The position numbers and the translations under genes are program-made. Below the pieces are notes generated by a model. It worked only from the letters and a program-made list of their open reading frames with translations, ran no database searches and had not been told where the DNA came from. DNA of 64,000 nt from Bufo bufo (Eukaryota > Chordata > Amphibia > Anura > Bufonidae). Location of the stretch: assembly GCF_905171765.1 (NCBI RefSeq), contig NC_053395.1:190653577-190717576 (forward strand). Direction: 5' to 3'. Positions 22,507 through 32,401 of the stretch are shown here, in pieces (within the stretch, counting starts at the first letter, position 1; the number at the start of each line of letters is the position of its first letter).

Positions 22507-23020
22507 CTCTGGTAGTACATTCTAAGTCAAATGAGGAGAGTCTCCCATTAAGGACCCTTATCCTAGGAGAAGGACTGCAGAGAGCAAAGCTTGACTCAGA
22601 AGGTCAGCATATGACAAAGAAAGCACATTGGTTTCAGTGAACACTGTGTAATTCTTGCTATTCCCTGTGGGGGCACTGCAGGATAACTGAACACTTGTTG
22701 CCAGCTTCTCCCACAGATTACATCTGAACACTGGGGATCCCAGCAATGGCACATTCTGTGATCAGCTTATTTTTGGGAGACCCTTCTAACAGGAATAGTC
22801 CAAAGCTGACAACCCCTTAATTTTTTTTTTACTTGAACAATCAATACTATTGTTATATCCTTACTGACACACACTGGGGGAGCTTTTCTAAAAAATGTAC
22901 ACCACAATTGTGCCATAATTTGCAACTTTTGCAGCCTCTTGTTACTTTTCTTAAGTGGGACTTAGCAGGATGGGATTAGGCTTCCCGACGGATTTTCTTT
23001 AATTTTCACCATCAACTGGC
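22507..23020. other. No gene seen; fragments of small repeats
   Basis: Ends near 22820 with CTGACAACCCCTTAA, the right end of a TTAA MITE whose left end is not evident. 22872-23010 (GGGGGAGCTTTTCTAAA, CCATAATTTGCAACTTTTGC) resembles the family near 39560-39690. Confidence 0.4.
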
Positions 23021-23024
23021 TTGA

Positions 23025-23456
23025 AGGGATTGTCCCATGAAAAATATTCAACAATTTTCAAACCAGTTTCTGGATCTGAATACTTTTGGATTTGCATGTT
23101 ATTAAAAACTTTGCATAGCCACTGAGTTATTCATTAAAAAGTATCTGTATGGCGCCACCTGCTCTTTGCTCTTTTTCTTATTTCTTTGTCCTGCTCACTG
23201 AGATGGCCGCACATGCTCAGTTTCATCCTTCAACTGCCTCCTGAGCTGTAATAGGGAGAGCTGAGACACGCCCCCGAAGCTGCAGCAGAAAAGACCCTCC
23301 CCTTCAGCTATCAGCTTGATATAACTCTAGCAGAGCAATGAATGGGCAGATCTCTGGATCCATGTGAGGGACAGGGCTAGTTATAGCTTTATTAGAAAGG
23401 TATTGTCCTGTACGATATGACGTCTGATTTTTTACATTATTAATGGGATAACCCCT
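23025..23456. mobile_element. TTAA MITE (AGGGATTGTCCCATGAAAAA)
   Basis: Left flank TTGA (23021-23024, one mismatch), right flank TTAA (23457-23460). Ends AGGGATTGTCCCAT and ATTAATGGGATAACCCCT. The interior shares GCGCCACCTGCTCTTTGCTC and CACATGCTCAGTTTCATCCT with 24446-24849. The two are sister copies about 1.4 kb apart. Confidence 0.8.
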
Positions 23457-24441
23457 TTAAGTCTCCTTGAGTTTCTAATGCACAGAGTGCTAGAAATATG
23501 ACTAATTTATTAAGAGTTACTTCAGCGCAGGGAGATCAAGACTGGCATATGATATGATACAAAATGTCCCCCACTGTTCCTACATTTGAGCAAAGTACAT
23601 TTAAATAGGAAGGTCTAGGATTATATAAATCTAAGGAGAAAGGAGTCATGTGCATGTCCACTTTACCGATGGTATTAACGCTGTTGAAAAATATGTGTAA
23701 ATTTACAAGTATTTGCTTGTAATAAAATACAGTATTTTGATATTTGCCACTTAGAATTAACACTAGCAATAGAGATACAATTGTTTTACATGGCTTAGGC
23801 GTGCAATAGTAGCTATGCTATGGGGATACTTTAGAAACAAAATATTAGTTATTTGTATAAAATAATAATAAATCTGCAGTGCACTTTCAAATGTGAATCT
23901 ATTGTATTTGATTTGCTTTATATATTGGTTATTATGCCCTTTATGTAAAATAAGACTTTGTTCACATTTCTTTTAAAATTTCTGTTTCACTCCTTCATAG
24001 GAGCAGAAAAACAAAAAATATGAAGAGCTGTGATTTATCCTACGATGGACGCCACTGCCTCTTGACGGACCCCTTTGACTTCTAATGGGTTCGGTCTCCA
24101 GCATCTTCCCCTTTTTTTTGGACTGAGCCATCAACGGAGCAATAAAAGATTTCCACAGAGACCTCATACATGTGGTCGTATATGTTCAATAGCATTTGGC
24201 CAAACTGCTATTCCCAATGAACTCACCATAGACATGCATGCTCGGTTTGGCCGAGCGTGAAAAACACTGATGTTACCCTTCTAAATATATATTATAAAGA
24301 AATGGTAAAGTTTTGAGTTTGGGGACTGGATGTTTTTTGTTTATGCCCTTGAATTATATACAGTACAACTTATATGTAATACTATAGTATTTCTTGATGC
24401 ATTCGTTAGCACTATTGTGTATTAGGGGAGAATATAATATT
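23457..24441. other. No gene seen
   Basis: A/T-rich sequence without paired termini. 24045-24070 reads GACCCCTTTGACTTCTAATGGG, reminiscent of the Harbinger-like interiors but too short to call. Confidence 0.4.
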
Positions 24442-24445
24442 TTGA

Positions 24446-24849
24446 AGGGGTTGTCCCACGAAAAATATTCTACAGTTTTCAAACCAGCACCTGGATTTGA
24501 ATACTTTTGTAATAGCATGTAATTAAAAATGTATTATAGCTTTTAAGTTATTCAAATAAATCTATTTGTATAGCGCTACCTGCTGTTTGCTCTGTTTTCT
24601 AATTTCTCTGTCCTGCTCCCTGAGATGGAAGCACATGCTCAAATCCATCCTTCAACTGCCACCAGCTGCAGCTGCCCTCTCAGAAAGGACACGCCCCCTG
24701 AGCTGCCAGGTTAAAATAAACCTAGCAGAGCAATTGAAGCAATGAATTGGGAGATCGATCTCTGGATCCATGTGAGGTACAGGGCCAGTTATAGCTTTGT
24801 TAGAAAGAGGTTGTTTTTCATTTTTCACATTTATCATGGGATAACTCCT
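24446..24849. mobile_element. TTAA MITE, sister of 23025-23456
   Basis: Left flank TTGA (24442-24445), right flank TTAA (24850-24853). Ends AGGGGTTGTCCCACGAAAAA and TTATCATGGGATAACTCCT. Interior phrases CTACCTGCTGTTTGCTCTG, CATGCTCAAATCCATCC and TAGCAGAGCAATTGAAGC match the family. No coding capacity. Confidence 0.8.
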
Positions 24850-24853
24850 TTAA

Positions 24854-25332
24854 GGTCTATTTTTCTGAAATGCTGCATACAGAATTGGAAAAACAGTTAA
24901 AAGTACAATAGCACAATGTATCTCCACGTATTTCGATTCTGAGCTAAGCATATTGAACATTCTCTGGACGGTCACATATGTCCAGTAAAAAAATATTTTC
25001 TGTGTCACACGGGGACACCAATGGCTACATAAAAGTTAAATTCCGAATACTTGATGATAGTGCACGCCTTGAAATGATGCTCGGATCGTGATGTTGTGTT
25101 GAATCCAGATTGTATTTTCAAGTCATCAGAGAAAGAACTATCCACAAAGTATTTTTTTTTTTTACATTTGATGAGAAACCGGTGTCTCAAAGTCTCTATT
25201 GGCCAGCAAAAGTGAAAAAGTTGTATAAAAGTTACTTTTTATTTTAATTTTTTTATTTTGTTATCTATTTATTTTTTGCAACCGGCCTTTACTCAAGTGT
25301 CCTGGTAACAATAAACAACACTCTAAAAAAAT
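24854..25332 (-). other. 3' flank of B3GALT1; possible start of its 3' UTR
   Basis: On the minus strand, downstream of the B3GALT1 stop, the A/T-rich stretch 25220-25290 gives AATAAA hexamers at 25268-25273, 25252-25257 and 25238-25243, the nearest 60 bases after the stop codon. Any could serve as a poly(A) signal, but the run is simple A/T sequence and the real 3' end may be further away. No other gene seen. Confidence 0.3.
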
Positions 25333-26313
25333 TTAACAACGCAGATGCTTTTTGCTTGACATGTCATTCCAAATCCTGTGCATTTCCTCAGGGCCAATCT
25401 GATGTACTGTAATGACCCTACGATAGCGACACAGGCTGTAGGCCATTTTCCAGTGATTAAAACCACTGTTTTGAAATGGGTGTATACCCAGTTTTCGTAA
25501 GCATAAACCAACATACACGTCCTCCAGGTGTAAAAGTCTTGTATGGAGGGAAGTTTTATAAATGAGCTCTGCCACATCAGCAGAGAATATATATCCAGTT
25601 CCCGAACAAAATGGTGGGTAGTTGCTTTCTGGGTACAAGTCTCTCGGCATGTACCATTTGCTGCGGACATCCCTTATAGGTCCTCCGTTGATGACGTAAC
25701 CTGTGAAGTATCTCCTTCTAGGTTTGGTGGTTGGTTTCAGTAGTTTGTATATCAGGTTGTCCATATTTACAAAAATATCGCTATCCGTTTTCATGACATA
25801 TTTTGCCTTTGAGCAGAAGGTGGCCACCCATCTCATGCCCATCATGGTTTTGAGAGTCAAGTTATGGTAGGAATCTATAAAGTCTTCTACAACGATATCA
25901 TGAAATATTTGACTCTCTTGCTCCACCATCTGATTCAAAACAGGGTCGCCATTTTTGCCAAGAAGGAAAAGTGTAACAATTTTAATCCCCTTGAAGTTGC
26001 TTTCGTTGCCCCAAGTTTCTCGAATGGCTTGCCTTGCATCAAACTCTTTATGGGTTGTGCTTATCAGAATGACCAGAAAAGGACTCCCGTTATTTTCACA
26101 TTTTTCGGGTTCATTAATCACAAATTCAAATGAATGAGGGTTTATAGGTCGAGTTCTAATATTGCCAAAGGAAATGTTTTTTTGAGATATGACTATCTTG
26201 TTCAGCCGGTAACCTGTGTAATTGGATGTCGGACGGGTGACACTTAAGTACCAAAGAGCGCTGGCCCAACACACCACTGTCAGAATGTACAAACATGACA
26301 CCTTCGAAGCCAT
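25333..26313 (-). CDS. B3GALT1: Beta-1,3-galactosyltransferase 1 (single coding exon)
   Basis: A Golgi type II membrane enzyme of glycosyltransferase family 31. It moves galactose from UDP-galactose onto N-acetylglucosamine in beta-1,3 linkage, building type 1 chains. The frame is 326 residues, the length I know for vertebrate B3GALT1. MASKVSCLYILTVVCWASAL gives a short cytoplasmic tail and a membrane anchor (about 6-24). A variable stem follows, then the catalytic domain: IRETW at 97-101, the metal-binding DSD at 177-179 in KTDSDIFVN, YFTGYVINGGP at 202-212, FCSGTGYIFS at 235-244 and EDVYVG at 264-269. Candidate N-glycosylation sites are at Asn31, Asn46, Asn103 and Asn151. The ATG at 26311-26313 has G at -3 and +4, a good Kozak context. 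TAA ends it at 25333. The coding sequence is uninterrupted, as in other vertebrates; non-coding 5' exons were not identified. Recognition is from memory of the family, with high confidence. Confidence 0.97.
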   Translation of the reverse strand: MASKVSCLYILTVVCWASALWYLSVTRPTSNYTGYRLNKIVISQKNISFGNIRTRPINPHSFEFVINEPEKCENNGSPFLVILISTTHKEFDARQAIRETWGNESNFKGIKIVTLFLLGKNGDPVLNQMVEQESQIFHDIVVEDFIDSYHNLTLKTMMGMRWVATFCSKAKYVMKTDSDIFVNMDNLIYKLLKPTTKPRRRYFTGYVINGGPIRDVRSKWYMPRDLYPESNYPPFCSGTGYIFSADVAELIYKTSLHTRLLHLEDVYVGLCLRKLGIHPFQNSGFNHWKMAYSLCRYRRVITVHQIGPEEMHRIWNDMSSKKHLRC

Positions 26314-26579
26314 AGCTTCTGCAGTCTTCTAGACGATGCTTCCTATGAAGTGTCTCCCTGGTGCCTTGATCATTTTCTTGTCCAACAGATGGAACACATC
26401 AGTTAAGAGACATTTTTAAAATACAGAAGGAAATGGTCTAAAATCCTCCGTTAATTCGTTGTCGTTCTGTTGTCATTTCCGTAAATTCATTGTTCACACT
26501 GTAATGCAGAAAAAAAGACAAAATAGTTTAGATACAGAAGATAACAGGACATTTATGTTTATTTCAAAAGTAAATTGAG
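26314..26579 (-). other. 5' flank of the B3GALT1 coding exon
   Basis: Immediately upstream of the ATG on the minus strand. In other vertebrates the coding exon is preceded by non-coding exons, so a splice acceptor is expected here. Pyrimidine-rich stretches ending in AG exist (for instance before GAAAATGATCAAGGC near 26377), but none is strong enough to call. No repeat termini seen before the TTAA at 26580. Confidence 0.35.
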
Positions 26580-26583
26580 TTAA

Positions 26584-27276
26584 AGGGGTTTTCCCGGATC
26601 CTGAGAATAGATCATTAATAATTTGTGATCTCCAGTCATTATTTTCGCGCAAATTGGCACCAAAGATGCGCATATCTTTTGCGCAATACATGCAACTTCA
26701 CATTTTATCAGGTCTGAGTAGATATTACTGATTGGTGCAGCAAGTATTGTTGTGACATCACAGCGCTATGTCTGTAGCATGTATGTATGGACAGCAGAGA
26801 AACAGTAATCCCTATCACACTACCTAACACCCTGCACTGGAACCGATCATCTACACTATATCAGGATATAACCTACACTGACTATCTCCCACTATCTGTA
26901 TTATATATATATGAGCTAACTATCTAATGTAATTGGATAAGGAATAGGATCCAGATGAAAGCACAGAGCACAGCAATGTCACCGATGTCTCTCTCAGAAC
27001 TCCATAAAACTACAGAAAATGGCTGCTGGGGAGGTTCTTATATAGTAAGGGGTAGGCAACTTTCCTATTGGTTGCTAGGGAAATTGCTAAGCACTGACAA
27101 AGAGATTGCAGCCTTTCCATTGGCCCACAAGCAGAAAGGGAGGCTACTGATGAAAAAGAAATCTAGAATATTAGCGATTTTGAATATATAGCACTATATT
27201 CGACATCTTTGCGAATTCTCAAAGTGCCGATATTCGCAATAAAAATTTGCGATTAAAATATTCGCGATCAACACTA
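26584..27276. mobile_element. TTAA MITE left end followed by a hAT-like element
   Basis: TTAA (26580-26583) and AGGGGTTTTCCCGGATCCTG start a MITE whose right end is not found. From about 26640 a second repeat begins with CGCGCAAATTGG. It ends near 27276 with TTCGCGATCAACACTA, which read inward is TAGTGTTGATCGCGAA, a hAT-type terminus. The interior (CCTATTGGTTGCTAGGGAAA, TTGGCCCACAAGCAGAAAGG) has no transposase. No duplication could be matched, so the left boundary is approximate. Confidence 0.45.
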
Positions 27277-27690
27277 CAATGACCATTCCACTTGCCAGTA
27301 GGGCATGTCCCTATACTGCAGACACTGGCAGCACTGATGGGACAGCGTCAGACTGTAACAGGTAGTTCATAAATTCCTAGCCATGGCTCCTTGTCCATCC
27401 CAGTCTAAGTCCCTTAGAAGCTTCTCTCATTTGTACTTAAGTGTCTACTAATCCTTTATAGACCATTTAACAATTAATGAGGAATTTTACAGTATGTCCA
27501 GTCCAAAGTCAGACTGGTGACATTCCTTGATTGCTGCCTTCGCCTTTGATTTCAGAGCCTTCTTTAGGTCTCTTTGTGTTTCAGTTTCCCCACAATCATC
27601 CCCATTGCTTTCCATGGCTAATGTACCAATATACTATGCAATCAGCATGGACAGGGTCAGATTGTCTCTAGCAGCATTATCCTGGGACAC
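27277..27690. other. No gene seen
   Basis: Ordinary composition without paired termini, tandem units or exon-like frames. Confidence 0.4.
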
Positions 27691-27694
27691 TTAA

Positions 27695-28885
27695 AGGGGT
27701 TGTCTGACTTCTGCACATAGTATTTATTATGTGTTCATCAGTGGCGTAACTAGAGTGCTATGGGCCCCATGGCAAACTTTAGATCGAGACCACCCCCCCC
27801 ACGCTGTTCCCGGGCGCACCCGCTGTGTCCGCAATTGTCACACCCCTGGTCGCTGATCGACCAGTAATGCCCCCTAAAATGTCTCTCACTGCCCCCAGTA
27901 GTGTCCCCCGCTGCCCTCAGTAATGTCCCCAGTAGTGTCCCCCGCTGCCCTCAGTAATGTCCCCAGTAGTGTCCCCCGCTGCCCTCAGTAATGTCCCCAG
28001 TAGTGTCCCCCACTACCCTCAGTAATGTCCCCAGGAGTGTTCCCCACTGCCCCAGTAATGTCCCCAGTAGTGCCTCCCACAGCCCCTTGTAGTGTCTACG
28101 ACTGCCCACAGTCTTCATGTAACGGGGCCCAGCATTTACACTGTACTTAATGCCGGGCCCCATCAGAGCGCTCATCTCACCTGCATGATATGCACTTCTC
28201 CAGTTCTAGGCCTCCAGCATCAGGCCCTGGCGCTGACACAATAAAACTAGTCACACATTAAGCAGGTGGGCGGACTAACTTAGGCCTGATGCTGGAGGCC
28301 TTGAGACTGGAGAAGTGCATATCATGCAGGTGAGGTGAGCGCTCTCACGGGGCCCAGCAGTAAAGACAGTGAAAATGCGGGGCCACATTACATGTGAGCA
28401 CAGCTGGGCCCCTCCCCCCACCGGGCCCAGTCGCGGTCAGACCCTCTGGGACCGCGATCATTACGCCCCTAGTGTTCATACAAGACACTTACTAATGTAC
28501 TGTGATTGTCCATATTGCCTCCTGTGCTGGCTGGATTCATTTTTCCATCACATTATACACTGCTCGTTTCCATAGTTATGACCACCCTGCAATCCATCAG
28601 CGATAGCCGCGTTTGTACACTATAGGAAAAAGCGCCGGCCTCTATGGTGGCCAGGACCGTGCGAGTACACATAGGCTAGTGCTTTTTTCTATAGTGTGCA
28701 ACCATGGCCACCGTTGCTGGATTGCAGGGTGGTCGTAACCATGGAAACAATCAGTGTATAATGTGATGGAAAAATGAATCCAGCCAGCACAGGAAGCAAT
28801 ATGGACAAACACAGTACATTAGTAAGTGCCTTGTATTAACTTTCTCTACATAATAAATGCCATTTTCTGAAGTGAGACAACCCCT
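27695..28885. mobile_element. TTAA MITE, palindromic, carrying a nested hAT
   Basis: TTAA at 27691-27694 and 28886-28889. Ends AGGGGTTGTCTGACTTC and GAAGTGAGACAACCCCT. Inner arms pair: CTTACTAATGTACTGTG (about 28489) with CACAGTACATTAGTAAG (about 28811), and GGCTGGATTCATTTTTCCAT with ATGGAAAAATGAATCCAGCC. Without the nested hAT and one duplication copy the element is about 450 bases. Confidence 0.88.
27739..28471. mobile_element. Non-autonomous hAT element, 8-bp TSD GTGTTCAT
   Basis: Begins CAGTGGCGTAACTAG and ends ATTACGCCCCTA, flanked by GTGTTCAT at 27731-27738 and 28472-28479. Inside, CCCCAGTAGTGTCCCCCGCT-type units of about 34 bases repeat from 27880 to 28075. A palindrome then follows around 28235 (GGCCTCCAGCATCAGGCC with GGCCTGATGCTGGAGGCC; CTGCATGATATGCACTTCTC with its complement). 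No transposase. Confidence 0.88.
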
Positions 28886-28889
28886 TTAA

Positions 28890-30057
28890 GTTGTAAACCA
28901 ATTTTATTTGGTGCATATCAATCAGTCAATTTTTACGTTCCCCATATTCCAGTACATCACTTACTGTCTTTTTACTGCCTTTGTTTTACATGTCGTAAGT
29001 TTTTCTGGTTTTGTGAATGCAAAAAAATAAAATGTTAAAGATGACCTGTCCACGCTGGTGACATGCTTGTTTTAGTCAATGCTCACATCCTCCATAATAT
29101 AACAATTCTGGAGGATCTTAGAATGTGGTCCCATTGTTTTTCCTCCTGTCAATTATGATTAGCTTCAGAAGAGGAGTAAAAGCTATGTGATTGTGTACGA
29201 TAATGACATTTCAGAACTTCTTAAAATATTAAACCCTCATCATTAGGCTGGCATAGTTATCTTCAGGAGTCTGGAAGGACCTCATCTGGACGGCACCATT
29301 TCCACCAGTTTCCTGTGTATGTGGAATGTGCCGCGGCTGAAATACTGTATGTAACTCATCTAAAACTCAATAATCTAGCGATGAAAGACAAACTACTAGA
29401 CTGTGATGGCCCATGGATGTCCCAGACACAGCGAAGATAGGATTTCTCCTAATGTTCCTCATATCTTATGGTTGCATTGTAACTTAAGCAGAAAAATAAG
29501 ACACTTGTCCATCAACTTTGCTTAAACCGAGCTGTTTGATCCACAGGAAAGGGAAACAAATCCTCCAGACCAGCTACATCTCATTTTGCCTCACAGATAA
29601 AAAAAAATCCCTGGTTCTGCAGTTCTTGGAATTAATAAATCTAGTGCTGCTCTTTCTATTGAAATCCTTAACCTCGTATCGACTTACAGTTTATCTTTTT
29701 ATCATTGAAAGGGTACAACACGACCCTGACTCTACTTTGCCATAGATTAGATGATGCTGACTGTATCTAACTTTGCAGCTAAATCCTATATGTATTTATA
29801 TCGAGAGAAAATAAGACCAAATGAATTTGATCAGTGGTTTAATGTGCTGTGATTGTTGAAAAGTTCATGATATTGTGGGTGCCATCTAAATGTGATATGG
29901 CAGTGTTTTACTTTCTGTTATACTATATTTGCTGTCAGTGAATGGGAACAATGATGTTCACATCCAGAATCTGAAAGCCTGTACAGGCTTAGGGTTCATA
30001 CACACGGCTGTTCCGTGCATTGGGCTCCATCCATGCGGCTGCTGCGACATTCAATTT
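28890..30057. other. No gene seen; two partial MITEs
   Basis: 29038-29180 after TTAA (29034-29037) reads AGATGACCTGTCC..ACATGCTTGTTTTA and is a partial relative of the 17744 MITE. 29985-30050 (TTAGGGTTCATACACACGGC) looks like the left end of a Harbinger-like MITE cut by the next palindrome. The rest shows nothing I can name. Confidence 0.45.
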
Positions 30058-30533
30058 TTTTGTACCTATGACACTGGCTGACCTGTTACATGTGCACATG
30101 GCAGCTGAAGACATCTGTGCTGGTCCCATGTTCCTATGTGCCCGCATTGCCGAGAAATATGATGTTTTAATATATGCAAATGAGCCTCTAGGAGCAATGG
30201 GGGTGTGGTCATTACACCTAGAGGCTCTGCTCTCTCTGCAACTGCTGCGCCCTCTCCACTTTAATTGACTTTAGGAGAAGTTAAGGTCAGACATCATTAC
30301 ATTTACACTGCCTGGTCCTGTCAATCAAAGTGGAGAGGACACAGCAGTTGCAGAGAGAGCAGAGCCTCTAGGAGTAATGACAACGCCCCCGTTGCTCTTA
30401 GAGGCTCATTTGCATATATTAAAACATCATTTTTCTCAGCAATTCGGGCACATAGGAACATAGGACCAACACAGATGCCTTAAGCTGCCATGTGCACATG
30501 TAACAGGTCAGCCAGTGTCATAGGTACAAAAAA
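30058..30533. mobile_element. Second copy of the GACACTGGCTGACC palindromic MITE
   Basis: Arms TTTTTTTGTACCTATGACAC and GTGTCATAGGTACAAAAAAA, then GGCTGACCTGTTACATGTGC, CAGCTGAAGACATCTGTG and GAGCCTCTAGGAGCAATG, matching 20680-21172 throughout. The outer ~20 bases with GGGCATCTGTCAGC seen in that copy are replaced here by T/A runs, and no TTAA flank is visible, so this is a variant or trimmed copy. Confidence 0.8.
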
Positions 30534-31396
30534 ATAGGAAGGTTAGGTACATGTTGTAAATTGCAGTGAAGGTAATCTTCTCGCCAGTGTCTGTATTTGT
30601 GAGTTATAACCTCCCTGTCACAGATCAGCAGATGTGAACCCACTGTGCCACTAACTAGCAATACTCTGGAGGGGAGTAAATAAGCAACTACCCGGATTTC
30701 ACTAGAGCCTCAGATGGTGAGGGTAGGCTTGACCGTCGGTAATTGTCAGGGGCTACTCCAGAGCGCAAACCAGTCAGTGGCAACTGGTCCAGGCAGACTA
30801 GGAGGTACCTAAGAAGGTACCGACAGTACAGACGTGGTCAGATAGGTAGGGTCGTTACCGGGAGCAACAAGACAGGAACCAGAGGAAGAGGCAGAGACAT
30901 AGTCAGAACAAGCAATGGGTCAGGGCAGGCGGCACAGGAACAAGGTCAGACAATCCGGGTCGGCAATAGGAGAGGCGATGCAAGCAGGCAGGGACCAGAT
31001 GATAAACGAAGTCCAGGAACAAAGTATGAAGAAGTCAGGAACACGAGTGGTAAGCAAGCTCTTTAGCACAAGATTAGGACCTTGACTCTGAGGCCTCTGG
31101 GTAAAGGGCTGAGCCACTTAAATACCCGCAGGAGAGCCAGGGTAGGTTAACGAGATCACATGACGTGACTCAGCCCCGCCCAGGGAGTGATGCGTACTGC
31201 CACATCAGCAGCCGAGTACAAGCAGTGTCCAGGTTAAATGGAAGTTGTGGAGCGGAATCCACATAGGTAATACCAACCGCACAGGCGGCAGAGTCCAGAG
31301 CTGCAACAGAGGCGGGAAGTAGAGATCACAGCTGAGCACGGCATCCGGGACCACGGTGATGAGTGGGGGAACAGCGCCACACAGAGGTCGCTGTTA
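30534..31396. other. Purine-rich CAGG-type repeat-like region; no gene
   Basis: 30720-31070 has worn GGTCAGG/GGCAGG motifs and a plus-strand open frame of low-complexity Arg/Gly/Gln composition (107 codons). I do not accept it as a gene: no domain, no partner frame and the look of a repeat interior. 31130-31380 continues in the same style. Confidence 0.45.
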
Positions 31397-31605
31397 CACT
31401 CCCTTCTGATCCTTAGCTGTGTCATGAGACTAACACTCTGACTTTCCAAATAACACAGCATCTTATACTGTATGTGGACAGGAAGTCAGTTTCTTTGTGT
31501 ATTTCTATGGGAGCCTCAATGTCAGTCTCATAGGAATGAATAGAGAAACCTGTTCCTACTTAGTTGGAGAGTCAGAGTGACACAGCTGAGGATCAGAAGG
31601 GAGGT
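31397..31605. repeat. Inverted repeat (CTTCTGATCCTTAGCTGTGTC)
   Basis: CTCCCTTCTGATCCTTAGCT..GTCA and CACTCTGACTTTCCAA at 31397-31450 pair with TTGGAGAGTCAGAGTGACAC and AGCTGAGGATCAGAAGGGAG at 31563-31605. A GAGGTTATAACTTACAA stretch after it mirrors TGTGAGTTATAACCTCC at 30598-30614. The larger unit 30598-31621 may therefore be one MITE with a long interior. Confidence 0.65.
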
Positions 31606-31633
31606 TATAACTTACAATTGCAGTCACTGGTAA

Positions 31634-32089
31634 GGCTACATTCAAACTAGTTTTTTTTCTGAATCCGACAGGGCTCATCAAAAACTCTTCCGTTACTGAT
31701 AATACAACCATCTGCATCTGTTATAAACGGCTCCGGTTGTATTATCTTTAACATAGCCAAGACGGATCCGTCATGAACTCCATTGAAAGTCAATGGGGGA
31801 CGGATCCATTTTCTATTGTGTCAGAGAAAACGGATCCATCCCTCTTGACTTGCATTGTGGGTTATGCGGAACCGTTTTGCTCTGCTTCTCATGACGGAAT
31901 GAAAACCTCACTGGTATGGGAACGCAACCAAACGGAACGGAATGCTTTTTGGGGATTTCCGTTTTGTTCAGTTACGTTTTGTCCCCATTGACAATCAATG
32001 GGGACAAATGGAAGCGTTTCTCTCCGGTATCCGGATCCCTATGACGGATCTCAATACCGGACAATGTAAACGCAAGTGAGAAAGTAGCC
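31634..32089. mobile_element. Harbinger-like MITE (GGCT-CTTTCACACTAG family), TAA flanks
   Basis: TAA at 31631-31633 and 32090-32092. Ends GGCTACATTCAAACTAG and CACTTGCG..GAGAAAGTAGCC (outward). The interior has CATTGAAAGTCAATGGGGGA, AACGGATCCATC and CCGTTTTGTTCAGTTACGTT. The same family in the opposite orientation lies at 63218. CpG-rich, no coding capacity. Confidence 0.75.
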
Positions 32090-32092
32090 TAA

Positions 32093-32398
32093 GGGCCCTT
32101 GCAGGCGAGCCTTGGTAACGCTGCGAGTCCACATCGCAGCTCCCAGCCTGTACTCCCAGCGCTGCCGGGGGTCACATAGCATTATATTGATTTATGATGC
32201 TATGTCACCCTTACAGTTCTATAATGTATTGGATATCACTGAAAGCATTCTGCCAGTGTTATCCAATACATTCCAGAACTGTAAGGGTTACATAGCATCA
32301 TAAATCAATATAATGGTATGTGACCCCCCCCCCCCCCCCCCTCCACGACCCCGCAGCGCTGGGAGTTCAGGTCGGGAGCTGCTCGTCTGCAAGGGCCC
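32093..32398. mobile_element. Palindromic Harbinger-like MITE, TAA flanks
   Basis: Ends GGGCCCTTGCAGGCGAGC and GCTCGTCTGCAAGGGCCC, flanked by TAA at 32090-32092 and 32399-32401. The interior is a hairpin of about 75-base arms: ATAGCATTATATTGATTTATGATGC pairs with GCATCATAAATCAATATAATG, closing around CTGAAAGCATTCTGCCAGTG near 32248. A C18 run sits at 32325-32342. It shares its left TAA with the preceding element. Confidence 0.82.
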
Positions 32399-32401
32399 TA
32401 A

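Noticed and set aside
22558..22752. 64-codon hydrophobic minus-strand frame
   Set aside because: Lies in sequence of repeat style ending in CTGACAACCCCTTAA; no homology recognised.
30743..31066. 107-codon Arg/Gly-rich plus-strand frame
   Set aside because: Low complexity, no domain, and the DNA has the CAGG-rich look of a repeat interior.
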